NCBI GenBank assembly: GCA_035316885.1 | Contig: DATHII010000070.1 | Span: forward strand, 1-42,128 | Origin: DASRTE01 sp035316885 | GTDB lineage: Bacteria; Actinomycetota; Actinomycetes; Jiangellales; Jiangellaceae | Direction: 5' to 3' | DNA: 42,128 nucleotides | Shown: in pieces, positions 30,482 through 39,036 of the stretch | How the letters are laid out: each line of letters begins with the position of its first letter | Numbering within the stretch: the stretch's first letter is position 1 | The notes under the pieces: generated by a model | Databases searched by the model: none | Seen by the model: only the letters and a program-made list of their open reading frames with translations | What the model was told of the DNA's origin: nothing | Translations under genes and position numbers: made by a program

Positions 30482-31389
30482 GTGGGGCCCACGACCGAAG
30501 CGGCTGCCACAGGCGTGAACGGCGGACGCCTGCAGCGACTGGTGCGGGCCGGGCTGCTGGTCCGTGTTGCGAGAGGCGTCTACGCGTCGCAACGGCACCT
30601 CGAGGAGGCAGATCCGTCGACCGCACTGTCGATCAGGACGCGCGGATTCGTCCGGGCTTGTGCGTCACCGACACTCGCCGCCGGTTGGTCCGCTGCCGTC
30701 CTGCGACGCCTTCCGCTGCCGGGCCAGTCTCCGATGCTGCCGACCGTCGTCCAACCGTCACGTGCCCGAAGCGGAACCTCACGAACGCCCTACGGGCTGA
30801 TCCGCCTCACCGACGTAGCACCGGAGCATCGCACGGTGCAGGAAGAATGCCCGGCCGTCAGCACCGCGTGGATGACCGTCGACCTGGCTCGGACGGCAGG
30901 CCGACGTGACGGTCTCCTGCTGGCCGACGCCGTGCTCCGGCGAGGCACCAGCCGGCAGGCACTGGAAGTCGTTCTCGCGGGCATGCACGGCTGGCCCGGC
31001 ACCGACGACGCGACCTGCGTCCGGTCCCGCTGTCGAACGTCTGGGTGGGCGACGGCTATCCCCTCTACCGCCTCGACCATCTCTGGCCTCACCACTGGGT
31101 CGCCGCTGAGGGCGACGGCGCCCTCAAGTACAACGGGCGCGACGACGCGGCGGCGGTCGTCAAGGCGGAGAAGGAGCGTGAGTGGGCCCTACGCAGGCTC
31201 GGGCTCGATGTCGTCCGCTACGACTGGGAGCTGGCGGCGCATCGCCGCGACGAACTGGCCGCCCGGTTCCGAGCGGTTCTCGCCGCCAACCCGGTCCGGC
31301 CCGAACCGGTCCAGTGGTGGCCCATTCAGAACCCGTTCGTCGACCAGGACGGCCGCTTCGCTGACGAAGACACCGAATGGAAGGTCTGA
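30482..31389 (+). pseudogene. AbiEi antitoxin-like / DUF559-like protein gene, broken
   Basis: The first part (frame from GTG at 30482) has LQRLVRAGLLVRVARGVYAS, the winged-helix start of proteins annotated as type IV AbiEi family antitoxin-domain, then an AbiEi_4-like middle to about 31020 (VLAGMHGWPGTDD). The second part, in another frame (31045-31389), has VGDGYPLYRLDHLWPHHWVA, GDGALKYNG and LRRLGLDVVRYDW, the C-terminal endonuclease-like end of the same family. About 25-30 codons between them, with the usual SxxESxSR stretch, are missing and the frame is lost. The N-terminal helices are also short. The gene lies opposite to the dcw genes, between two palindromic repeats. It should make no working protein. 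Confidence 0.72.
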
Positions 31390-31416
31390 CGGTCTTTCAT
31401 TCGACGTGTTCGTCAG
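31361..31416. repeat. Imperfect palindromic repeat, right side of the AbiEi-like pseudogene
   Basis: Arms 31361-31384 and 31393-31416 match at 19 of 24 positions as a hairpin with an eight-base loop that contains the pseudogene stop codon. The outer part is close to the left repeat: CTGACGAACACGTCGAA on the minus strand against CTGACGAATACGTCGAA on the plus strand. It could act as a terminator or be one end of an inserted unit. Confidence 0.6.
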
Positions 31417-31489
31417 TGGGGCTGGCGACGGACAGGCGCCCAACGCGGCGGAGCAAGCGCCCGCCATCTCGGGCCGCGGCAGATACACG

Positions 31490-32008
31490 TCACTCGCCGG
31501 TCTGGCCGTCGGTGAGCTCGCGGATCAGGTCGAGGTGTCCGTTGTGCCGGGCGGTCTCCTCGATCATGTGCACGAGGACCCACCGCAGCGTCGTGTGCTG
31601 CCCGTCGCGTCCCGGCGCCGCCGCGAGGTCGTCCAGCTGCATCGAAGCGGCAACCTCCCTGGACCGTTCGCACTGCCGGTCATAGACGTCCAGCAGGCCG
31701 TCGAGCGTGTCTCCATCGGCGCGCTCGAAGTCGGCGTCGGGGTTCTCGTCGGTCCACGGCACCGACAGGCCGGTCTCCCCCGCCAGCCGGACCCGGAACC
31801 AGCTCTGCTCGACGTAGCCGAGGTGCTTGAGGATGCCCGCGGCCGAGGTCAGCGACGGCACGAACCGCCGCCAGGCGTCGTCGTCCGAGAGGCCCGCCAC
31901 CTTGCGGTGGACCGTCGTGCGGTGCATGTCAAGGAACTCGGTCAGCATCGAGCGCTCGTCCAGGTCGTACGCAGGATCGCGGCGTTCAGGCACGACGGGC
32001 AGGGTCAT
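31490..32008 (-). CDS. DinB/DUF664 family protein
   Basis: A 172-residue four-helix protein of the DinB/DUF664 (mini-circle protein) group. LTSAAGILKHLGYVEQSWF carries the first metal histidine and VHMIEETARHNGHLDLIREL the other two; both placements fit the family triad. Members are thought to be metal- and thiol-dependent transferases or hydrolases, with unknown substrates. ATG at 32008 gives MTLPVVPERRDPAYD, a usual start; the frame open upstream is ftsQ in another frame. It follows ftsQ after 23 bases in the same direction, so is likely on the dcw transcript. It is not a normal dcw member. Confidence 0.88.
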   Translation of the reverse strand: MTLPVVPERRDPAYDLDERSMLTEFLDMHRTTVHRKVAGLSDDDAWRRFVPSLTSAAGILKHLGYVEQSWFRVRLAGETGLSVPWTDENPDADFERADGDTLDGLLDVYDRQCERSREVAASMQLDDLAAAPGRDGQHTTLRWVLVHMIEETARHNGHLDLIRELTDGQTGE

Positions 32009-32031
32009 GGCCCGATCATGGCAGGCAGCGA

Positions 32032-32781
32032 TCAGGGAATGACGGCGGGCCGCTCCGGAGCGGACACGTCGTAGGTCGAGCCCTCCTGGTCGAGCAGCGT
32101 CAGCAGCACCTCTGCCTTGCGATCGGCGAGCTCGGGTCCTCCCCACCGAACGGTGGCGCCGTCGACAAGCTCGAGGCGGACGTCGGCCTCGCTCTCGGCG
32201 CCGACGGCACCGACCAGGTCGCGCACGGTGCTGGGCAACCCGTCGAGGACGGCGGCGCCGGCCGCCCGGGTGGCCTCCGCGTCGGCATCGACCGGAGCAT
32301 CGAGCACCGGCAGATTCGCCGGCTGCTCCGAGGTCTCGCCGAACAGGAGACCGGTGACGTCGACCAGCCACCACGTGTCGCCGTCCGGGATGGCCGCCGC
32401 GGCGACCCGGGGGGTCACGGACACGACGATCGTCCGCGGCCACGAACGGGCGACCGACACCGAGGCCAGCTCCGGAAGGTCGCGCACGCGGGCCGCCATC
32501 GCGTCGGTGTCGACGCGGATCAGCGGCTCGCCGACCGGAGCCTCAGCGACCTGCGCCACCCGGCCGGCGAGCTCGCCGTCGGCACCGTCCACCCGGACCT
32601 CCTCGAGCGCCGTGACGTCGGACCAGCCGACCAGCCAGACGGCACCGGCGACCGCGGCGACGCCGGTCACCACGGCCAGCACAGCCAGCACCCGCCGCGC
32701 CCGACTGCGCCGCCGCCGCGCGGTGAACCGGGATGCTGCCGGGGAGGGTCGGCGGCCCGTGGCGGTGCGCGCGCCGCTCAC
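32032..32781 (-). CDS. ftsQ: Cell division protein FtsQ
   Basis: A 249-residue bitopic division protein. A basic cytoplasmic N-terminus (about 1-30, TARRRRSRARR) precedes one membrane helix (VLAVLAVVTGVAAVAGAVWLV). The POTRA domain follows (LEEVRVDGADGELAGRVAQVAEAPVGEPLIRVD region, cited as EEVRVDG and GEPLIRVD), then RVRDLPELASVSVARSWPRT, the usual FtsQ stretch, and a C-terminal beta domain. It bridges FtsB/FtsL and the septal synthase. GTG at 32781 overlaps the murC stop (GTGA) and is chosen for that and for length. Confidence 0.93.
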   Translation of the reverse strand: MSGARTATGRRPSPAASRFTARRRRSRARRVLAVLAVVTGVAAVAGAVWLVGWSDVTALEEVRVDGADGELAGRVAQVAEAPVGEPLIRVDTDAMAARVRDLPELASVSVARSWPRTIVVSVTPRVAAAAIPDGDTWWLVDVTGLLFGETSEQPANLPVLDAPVDADAEATRAAGAAVLDGLPSTVRDLVGAVGAESEADVRLELVDGATVRWGGPELADRKAEVLLTLLDQEGSTYDVSAPERPAVIP

Positions 32782-34205
32782 GCGTGGCGTCCCGCAGGCT
32801 CGCGCTCGAGGAGCTCGAGGATCTCGGGCCCGATCAGCGTGACGTCCCCCGCGCCGAAGGTGAACACCACGTCGCCCGGTCGCACGCGGGCGGCGGCCAC
32901 CGACGGAACCGCGGACCACGACGGCTCGTACGTCACCAGCTCCGGCGGCAGCGGCACCGACGACGCCACCAACGCCCCGGTGACACCGGGCTCGGGATCC
33001 TCCCGGGCCGCGTAGACGTCCATGACGATCACCTCGTCGGCGGCGCCGAGCGCCTTCCCGAACTCCGACGCGAAGATGCGGGTGCGGCTGAACAGGTGCG
33101 GCTGGAAGACGGCGACCACGCGGCCGTCGCCGGCGAGCGGCCGTGCTGCGGCGAGGACGGCCGCGACCTCCGTCGGGTGATGGGCGTAGTCGTCGTACAC
33201 CCAGGCCCCGCCCGCATAGCCCTTGAGCTCGAACCTGCGGCGGGTGCCGGAGAACCCGGCCAGGCCGTCACGCAGCTCACTGCCGGCGAACCCGAGGCCG
33301 ACTCCGGCGGTGAAGGCGGCCGACGCGTTGAGCGCGTTGTGCCGGCCGGGCAGGCGCAGGGTCACCCGGCCCTGGCGGCGGCCGCGGGCCACCAGGTCGA
33401 ACGACACGCCGGAACCAGCCAGGTCGATCTCGGCCACGCGCATGTCGGCGTCGGCGGACTCGCCGTACGTCTGCACCTCGACACCCCGAACCTGGGCCCG
33501 CTCGCCGAGCGCCCGCGCGCCCGGGTCGTCGGCGCACACCACGAGGAAGCCGCTGACGCGGTCGGTGAACGCATCGAACGCCTTCGTGTAGGCCTCGACC
33601 GTGCGGTAGTTGTCCAGGTGGTCGGCCTCGACGTTGGTGACGATCGCGATCTCGGGGTCGTAGGCGAGGAAGGAGCCGTCGCTCTCGTCCGCTTCGGCGA
33701 CGAAGACGTCGCCCGTGCCGTTGTGGGCGTTGGCCCCGGACTCGTTGAGATTGCCGCCGATTGCGAACGACGGGTCGGCGCCGCAGTGCTGCAGTGCCAC
33801 GGTGAGCATCGAGGTTGTCGTCGTCTTGCCGTGGGTGCCGGCGATCGCGACCGCGCGCCTCCCGGCCATGACCGACGCCAGGGCAGCCGCCCGGGGCAGG
33901 ACCCGCAACCGGCGCCGGCGTGCCTCGACGACCTCGGGGTTCGACTCGCGGATGGCCGTGGACACCACGACGGTGTCGGCGCCGTCGACGTGGTCGGCCG
34001 CGTGGCCGACATGGACGGTGGCGCCGATGGCCCGCAGGCCCACCAGGACACTGGAGTCCTTGGCGTCGCTGCCGGAGACCGGAACGCCGCGGGCGAGCAG
34101 GATCCGCGCGATCCCGCTCATGCCGGCGCCGCCGATCCCGACGAAGTGCACCCTGCCCAGCTCGTCGGCCGAGAGCACCCGGTCGGGCGGCGCGACGATC
34201 ACCAC
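32778..34205 (-). CDS. murC: UDP-N-acetylmuramate--L-alanine ligase MurC
   Basis: A 475-residue Mur ligase that adds L-alanine to UDP-MurNAc. HFVGIGGAGMSGIARILL forms the N-terminal nucleotide-binding domain; the ATP motif is AGTHGKTTTTSML; EADESDGSF and NVEADHLDNY follow; DDYAHHPTEV is in the C-terminal domain. GTG at 34205 gives a seven-base overlap with murG; GTG at 34202 is equally possible. It precedes ftsQ with a four-base overlap. The order murG-murC-ftsQ is standard for actinobacteria. Confidence 0.96.
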   Translation of the reverse strand: MVIVAPPDRVLSADELGRVHFVGIGGAGMSGIARILLARGVPVSGSDAKDSSVLVGLRAIGATVHVGHAADHVDGADTVVVSTAIRESNPEVVEARRRRLRVLPRAAALASVMAGRRAVAIAGTHGKTTTTSMLTVALQHCGADPSFAIGGNLNESGANAHNGTGDVFVAEADESDGSFLAYDPEIAIVTNVEADHLDNYRTVEAYTKAFDAFTDRVSGFLVVCADDPGARALGERAQVRGVEVQTYGESADADMRVAEIDLAGSGVSFDLVARGRRQGRVTLRLPGRHNALNASAAFTAGVGLGFAGSELRDGLAGFSGTRRRFELKGYAGGAWVYDDYAHHPTEVAAVLAAARPLAGDGRVVAVFQPHLFSRTRIFASEFGKALGAADEVIVMDVYAAREDPEPGVTGALVASSVPLPPELVTYEPSWSAVPSVAAARVRPGDVVFTFGAGDVTLIGPEILELLEREPAGRHA

Positions 34206-35302
34206 GTACCTCCACTGCTACCTGCACCGGCCGCCGCACGCCGGACCATCGCCGCGAGGCGGTCGTCGGCGTCGCGCCGGCCGAGCGTAGCGGCTGCTTC
34301 GCCCATCGCGGCCAGCCGGGACCGGACCGCCATCAGGGAAGGCACATGGTCGCCGACCCATGCGCCTGTCAGGTCGGCGTCGTCGACCATCAGGCCGCCG
34401 CCCGCGGCGACCACGGGGGTCGCGTTCAGGCGCTGCTCGCCGTTACCGTGCGGAAGCGGCACGTACACCGCGGGCAGCCCGACCGCCGCCAGCTCGGCGC
34501 AGGTGATGGCGCCGGCGCGACACAGCGCCAGGTCGGCGGCGGCGTAGGCGAGCTCCATCCGCTCGAGGTAGGGCACGACGACGTACGGCACGTCTCCGCC
34601 GGTCGCGGCCACGGCGTCCTCGTTGCCCCTGCCCACCGCGTGCAGGACCTGAATGCCGGCGGTCGCGAGTGCCGCCGCGGCACCGGACACGGCGGTGTTG
34701 ATCCGGCGGGCACCCTGGCTGCCGCCGAACACCAGCAGGGTCGGCGGCCCGGGGCGGAGCCCGAAGCTCGCCCGTGCCTCGGCCTGCCGCGCCTGGCGGT
34801 CCAGGGTTGCCACCGACCGCCGCAGCGGGATGCCGACATGTTCGGCGTGCGGCAGCCGTATCGCCGGCGACGCGACCGCGACGTGGCGGGTCAGCCGGGC
34901 CCCGATCCGGTTGGCCAGCCCGGGCCGGGCGTTGGCCTCGTGGACGACGATCGGCACGCGCAGCCGCCGGGCGGCGAGGTACGCCGGCAGCGCGACGTAC
35001 CCGCCGAAGCCGACGACGACGTCGGCCCGGTGGGTAAGCAGGACCTCGGCCGTCCGCCCGACGGACTCGCGCAGAAGGACGGGCAGGCGGAGCAGATCGC
35101 CGGAGGGCCGGCGGGGCAGCGGCACCGCCGGGATCAGCGCAAGTTCGTACCCGCGTTCCGGAACCAGGCGGGACTCGAGCCCGCGCGCCGTCCCGAGCGC
35201 TGTCACATCGACGGTCGGGTCGTGCCGTCGCAGGGCGTCGGCCGTGGCGAGGGCGGGCTCGACGTGGCCTGCGGTACCGCCGCCGGCGAGCACCACGCGC
35301 AC
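34199..35302 (-). CDS. murG: UDP-GlcNAc transferase MurG (lipid II synthesis)
   Basis: A 367-residue GT-B glycosyltransferase that adds GlcNAc to lipid I on the inner membrane face. Motifs: VVLAGGGTAGHVEPALA at the start, VVGFGGYVALPAY, VVHEANARPGLANR, VFGGSQGARRIN in the middle, and PLPHGNGEQRLNA for UDP-GlcNAc binding. GTG at 35302 shares one base with the ftsW TAG. Usual family length. Confidence 0.96.
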   Translation of the reverse strand: MRVVLAGGGTAGHVEPALATADALRRHDPTVDVTALGTARGLESRLVPERGYELALIPAVPLPRRPSGDLLRLPVLLRESVGRTAEVLLTHRADVVVGFGGYVALPAYLAARRLRVPIVVHEANARPGLANRIGARLTRHVAVASPAIRLPHAEHVGIPLRRSVATLDRQARQAEARASFGLRPGPPTLLVFGGSQGARRINTAVSGAAAALATAGIQVLHAVGRGNEDAVAATGGDVPYVVVPYLERMELAYAAADLALCRAGAITCAELAAVGLPAVYVPLPHGNGEQRLNATPVVAAGGGLMVDDADLTGAWVGDHVPSLMAVRSRLAAMGEAAATLGRRDADDRLAAMVRRAAAGAGSSGGTW

Positions 35303-36540
35303 TAGATGGTCACTCCTCCCCGGTCACGCCGCTCGGCGCGCGCGCGTCGTCGCGCAGCGAGCGCCTCTCGGGCCCCGGGTTCCTCCTTAGCGAAGGACAC
35401 CAGCATGCCGATCGCGATCAGCATCGGCACGAGTGCGGAGCCTCCGTAGGAGACAAGCGGCAGTGGCACCCCGACGATCGGCAGCACCGCCAGGACGCTA
35501 CCCATGTTGACCAGGGCCTGAACCAGCAGCCAGGCCGTGATGCCGGTGGCGGCCAACCGGACGAACGGGTCGCGGGTGTTCCACGCGATCCGGATGCCCG
35601 CAAAGCCGAGCACGAGGAAGAGGAGCATCACCATCAGCGTGCCCGGCAGGCCCAGCTCCTCGCCGATGATGGCGAGGATGAAGTCGGTATGGGCCTCCGG
35701 CAGCCCGCCCCACTTCTCGACGCTGCCGCCGAGCCCGCGCCCCCACCAGCCGCCGCCGCTGAACGCGTAGATCGAGTGCGCCGCCTGGAAGGTCCGGTCG
35801 TCGACGTCGGCGAACGGGTCGAGGAACAGCCGCACCCGGTCGAGCCGGTGCTCGGCGGACATCACGAAGTAGGCGCCGATGACCGCAACCGTGCCCACCG
35901 CCAGGCTGAACAACCAGGTCGGCACGCCCACGACCCAGAGCATGCTGAGCACGACCGCCATCAGGACGACGGCCGTGCCGAGGTCGCCCTGGCCGACCGT
36001 CAGCGCCACCACAGCCGCGGCGACCGGGACGAAGGGCACCAACAAGTGCCGCCACTGCCGCAGCAGCTTGCCCTTGCGGGCGAAGACCGATGCACCCCAC
36101 AGGACCAGCCCGAGCTTGGCCAGCTCCGATGGCTGGATGCGGAACGGACCCCCGACCTCGATCCAGTTCTGGTTGCCGCTGACCGACATCCCGAGCCCGG
36201 GTACGTAGGTGAGCACGAGTAGCGCCACTGAGACCACGAGCAAGGGCAGCCCGAGGCGTCGCAGGACCCCCGGTGGCATCCGGGCAGCCACGAAGGCCAG
36301 CGGCAGTGCAGCCAGGACCCACGCCACCTGCCGGGCGACGATGTAGTAGGACGAGCCGTGGTGGCGCAGCGAGTACACGCTGGACGCCGAGAACACCATC
36401 ACCAGCCCGAGCACGAGCAGCAGACCGGCCGAGCCGAGGACGAGGTGATAGGAGGCGAGCGGGCGACGCAGCATCCGCGCGAGCGCGGCCAGCCCCGCGG
36501 TGGGCAGCGAGCGCGGCCGGTCGTCAGTGCTGGTGGCCAT
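35302..36540 (-). CDS. ftsW: Septal peptidoglycan polymerase FtsW (SEDS family)
   Basis: A 412-residue SEDS glycosyltransferase with about ten membrane helices that polymerises lipid II at the septum, paired with the transpeptidase FtsI. Motifs: VMVFSASSVYSL near the first helix, SGNQNWIEVGGPFRIQPSE with KLGLVLW, the GQGDLGTA loop that bears the catalytic aspartate, HTDFILAIIGEELGL, and PLVSYGGSALVPMLIAIGM. ATG at 36540 overlaps the murD end by 17 bases. The C-terminal tail is short and Arg-rich. Confidence 0.96.
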   Translation of the reverse strand: MATSTDDRPRSLPTAGLAALARMLRRPLASYHLVLGSAGLLLVLGLVMVFSASSVYSLRHHGSSYYIVARQVAWVLAALPLAFVAARMPPGVLRRLGLPLLVVSVALLVLTYVPGLGMSVSGNQNWIEVGGPFRIQPSELAKLGLVLWGASVFARKGKLLRQWRHLLVPFVPVAAAVVALTVGQGDLGTAVVLMAVVLSMLWVVGVPTWLFSLAVGTVAVIGAYFVMSAEHRLDRVRLFLDPFADVDDRTFQAAHSIYAFSGGGWWGRGLGGSVEKWGGLPEAHTDFILAIIGEELGLPGTLMVMLLFLVLGFAGIRIAWNTRDPFVRLAATGITAWLLVQALVNMGSVLAVLPIVGVPLPLVSYGGSALVPMLIAIGMLVSFAKEEPGAREALAARRRARAERRDRGGVTI

Positions 36541-37978
36541 GACGCCGAACAGCCGCGGCGAAGGCGTCCCCACGCGCGGCGTAGTTGGCGAACATGTCCA
36601 TGGATGCACACGCCGGCGCAAGTAGCACGGTGCTACCCGGCCGGGCGAGCGTAATCGCTCGGGCCACGACGCGGTCCATGACCTCATTGTCCGTTCCCGC
36701 CACCTCGACGACGGGGACATCCGGCGCGTGTCGCGCGAGCGCGTCGGCGAGCAGGGCCCGGTCCGCCCCGATCAGCACGACGCCTCGGAGCCGGCCGACG
36801 ACGGCCTGGACGAGCGCGTCGAACTCGGCGCCCTTGGCCAGGCCGCCGGCCACCCAGACCACGTCGTCGTAGGTGAGCAACGACGCCTGTGCAGCGTGCG
36901 CGTTCGTCGCCTTGGAGTCGTCGACCCAGCTCACGCCACCGAATGTCGCCACCTCGGCGATCCGGTGCGGGTCGGGGCGGAACGCCCGCAGGCCGTCGCG
37001 CACTGCGACCGCCGGCACGCCGACCGAACGGGCGAGTGCGGCCGCCGCAAGCGCGTTCGCGACGTTGTGCGGAGCAGCCGGCACGACGTCGGCGACCGAC
37101 GCCAGCTCGGCAGCGGAGGTCTGCCGCTCCGCGACGAAGGCCCGGTCCACCAGCAGCCCGTCGACGACGCCGAGCATGCCTGCACCCGGCACGCCCAAGG
37201 TGAACCCGATCGCCCGGGCGCCTTCCACGACGTCGGCCGCACGAACCAGCCGTTCGGTCTCGGCGTCCTCGACGTTGTAGACGCAGGCGACCTCGACACC
37301 GGTGTAGATCCGGCCCTTGTCGGCCGCGTAGTCCTCGAGCGAGCCGTGCCAGTCGAGGTGGTCGGGTGCGACGTTGAGCAGGGCGGCGGAGCGTGCCGCC
37401 ATCGAGTGCGTCCAGTGCAGCTGATAGCTGGACAGCTCGAGCGCGATGACGTCGTGCGGCTCAGGGTGGAGCACAGCCTCGACGACCGGGTCGCCGACGT
37501 TTCCGGCCGCGGCGACCCGCAGGCCGGAGGCTCGCAGCATCTCGGCCAGCATCCGCACCGTCGTGGTCTTGCCGTTCGTACCGGTCACGGCGAGCCAGGG
37601 CGCAGGCCGCTCCGCGTCGCGCAACCTCCAGGCGAGCTCGACCTCCCCCCAGACCGGCACCCCGGCCTCCGCTGCGGCGACCAGCAGCGGTGCGGTGGGC
37701 CGCCAGCCAGGCGAGGTGACGACGAGACCGGCGCCGCCGGGAAGTTCCCGAGTGGCCCCTGGGCCGAGACGCACCGTGGCGCCGAGGATCTCGAGCACGC
37801 TGGCGCGGTCGGTCTCGGCCTCGCCGTCGCGTGCGTCGACGACTGTGACGATGGCCCCGAGGCCGAGCAGTGCGTCGGCGGCGGCGAACCCCGAGACACC
37901 GATGCCGGCGACCACCACGCTCAGTTGCGGCCACGGACTCGTCCGCACCGCGCCGACGAGCCACGGCGGCACGGTCAT
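36524..37978 (-). CDS. murD: UDP-MurNAc-L-alanine--D-glutamate ligase MurD
   Basis: A 484-residue Mur ligase that adds D-glutamate. VVVAGIGVSGFAAADALLGLG is the N-terminal domain; the ATP motif is VTGTNGKTTTVRML; ELSSYQLHWTHSM, LNVAPDHLDWHGS and the GVSWVDDSKATNAHAA segment are MurD-specific. ATG at 37978 forms ATGA with the mraY stop; a longer frame on the same strand is only mraY read out of frame. The protein is slightly longer than E. coli MurD, normal for actinobacteria. Confidence 0.96.
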   Translation of the reverse strand: MTVPPWLVGAVRTSPWPQLSVVVAGIGVSGFAAADALLGLGAIVTVVDARDGEAETDRASVLEILGATVRLGPGATRELPGGAGLVVTSPGWRPTAPLLVAAAEAGVPVWGEVELAWRLRDAERPAPWLAVTGTNGKTTTVRMLAEMLRASGLRVAAAGNVGDPVVEAVLHPEPHDVIALELSSYQLHWTHSMAARSAALLNVAPDHLDWHGSLEDYAADKGRIYTGVEVACVYNVEDAETERLVRAADVVEGARAIGFTLGVPGAGMLGVVDGLLVDRAFVAERQTSAAELASVADVVPAAPHNVANALAAAALARSVGVPAVAVRDGLRAFRPDPHRIAEVATFGGVSWVDDSKATNAHAAQASLLTYDDVVWVAGGLAKGAEFDALVQAVVGRLRGVVLIGADRALLADALARHAPDVPVVEVAGTDNEVMDRVVARAITLARPGSTVLLAPACASMDMFANYAARGDAFAAAVRRHGHQH

Positions 37979-39036
37979 GCGCCGACCACCCATTCGGCGT
38001 AGAACACTCCCAGGCCGAGGGCGACGAACATCCCCGCGATGATCCAGAACCGGATGACGATCGTCACCTCGCCCCAGCCCACGAGCTCGAAGTGGTGCTG
38101 CAGCGGGGCCATCCGGAACAACCGCTTCCCGTTCGTGATCTTGAACCAGCCGACCTGCAGCGCCACGGACAGCGTGATCAGCGCGAACAGCCCGCCCAGC
38201 ACGAGCAACAGCAACTCGGTCCGGCTCAGGATCGCGAGCCCGGCGAGCGCGCCGCCGAGCGCCAGTGACCCGGTGTCGCCCATGAAGATCTTCGCGGGCG
38301 AGGCGTTCCACCACAGGAAGCCGAAACAGGCACCCACCAGGGCGGCCGACACCACGGCGAGGTCGAGCGGGTCGCGGATCTCGTAACAGCTCGGCCCCGG
38401 TGCCACCAGGCAGCTCTGGTTGAGCTGCCATACGCCGATCAGCGTGTAGGCACCGAAGACCATCACGCACGCGCCGGACGCGAGCCCGTCGAGGCCGTCG
38501 GTGAGGTTCACCCCGTTCGACGCACCGGTGATCATGATCAGCGCCCAGATGACGAACAGCACCGGTCCCAGCACCAACGGCGTGTCGCGGAGGACCGACA
38601 ACGCGTCGGAGGCCGGCGTGTACCCCTGCTCGTCGGGAAAACGCAGGGCGAGGACAGCGAAGACCACCGCGACGAGTGCCTGGGCGGCGATCTTGGCTCC
38701 GCTGCGCAGGCCCAGGCTCCGCTGCTTGGAGATCTTGATGAAGTCGTCCGCGAACCCGACCGTCCCGAGCCCGACAATGAGGAACAGAACGAGCAGCCCG
38801 GAGACCGAGGGCGGGGACGGCCGCACGAGGTGGGCCATCGCATAGCCGGCCAGCGCCGCCAGGATGATCACCGCTCCACCCATGGTGGGCGTGCCGCGCT
38901 TGATGTGGTGGCTCGTGGGGCCGTCGTCGCGGATGAGCTGGCCATAGTTGTGGCGAACCAGCAGGCGGATCGCTGCCGGCGTGCCCAGGATGGACACCAC
39001 GAGACCGACGACGGCCGCCGTCAGAACCGCGATCAC
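37975..39036 (-). CDS. mraY: Phospho-N-acetylmuramoyl-pentapeptide transferase MraY
   Basis: A 353-residue ten-helix membrane enzyme that joins phospho-MurNAc-pentapeptide to undecaprenyl phosphate (lipid I). GTPTMGG near residue 50, FADDFIKISKQRSLGL, NLTDGLDGLASG, MGDTGSLALGG and HHFELVGWGE are the conserved cytoplasmic loops with catalytic aspartates and the HHH-type end. GTG at 39036 overlaps murF by four bases. No changes in key residues seen. Confidence 0.97.
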   Translation of the reverse strand: MIAVLTAAVVGLVVSILGTPAAIRLLVRHNYGQLIRDDGPTSHHIKRGTPTMGGAVIILAALAGYAMAHLVRPSPPSVSGLLVLFLIVGLGTVGFADDFIKISKQRSLGLRSGAKIAAQALVAVVFAVLALRFPDEQGYTPASDALSVLRDTPLVLGPVLFVIWALIMITGASNGVNLTDGLDGLASGACVMVFGAYTLIGVWQLNQSCLVAPGPSCYEIRDPLDLAVVSAALVGACFGFLWWNASPAKIFMGDTGSLALGGALAGLAILSRTELLLLVLGGLFALITLSVALQVGWFKITNGKRLFRMAPLQHHFELVGWGEVTIVIRFWIIAGMFVALGLGVFYAEWVVGA

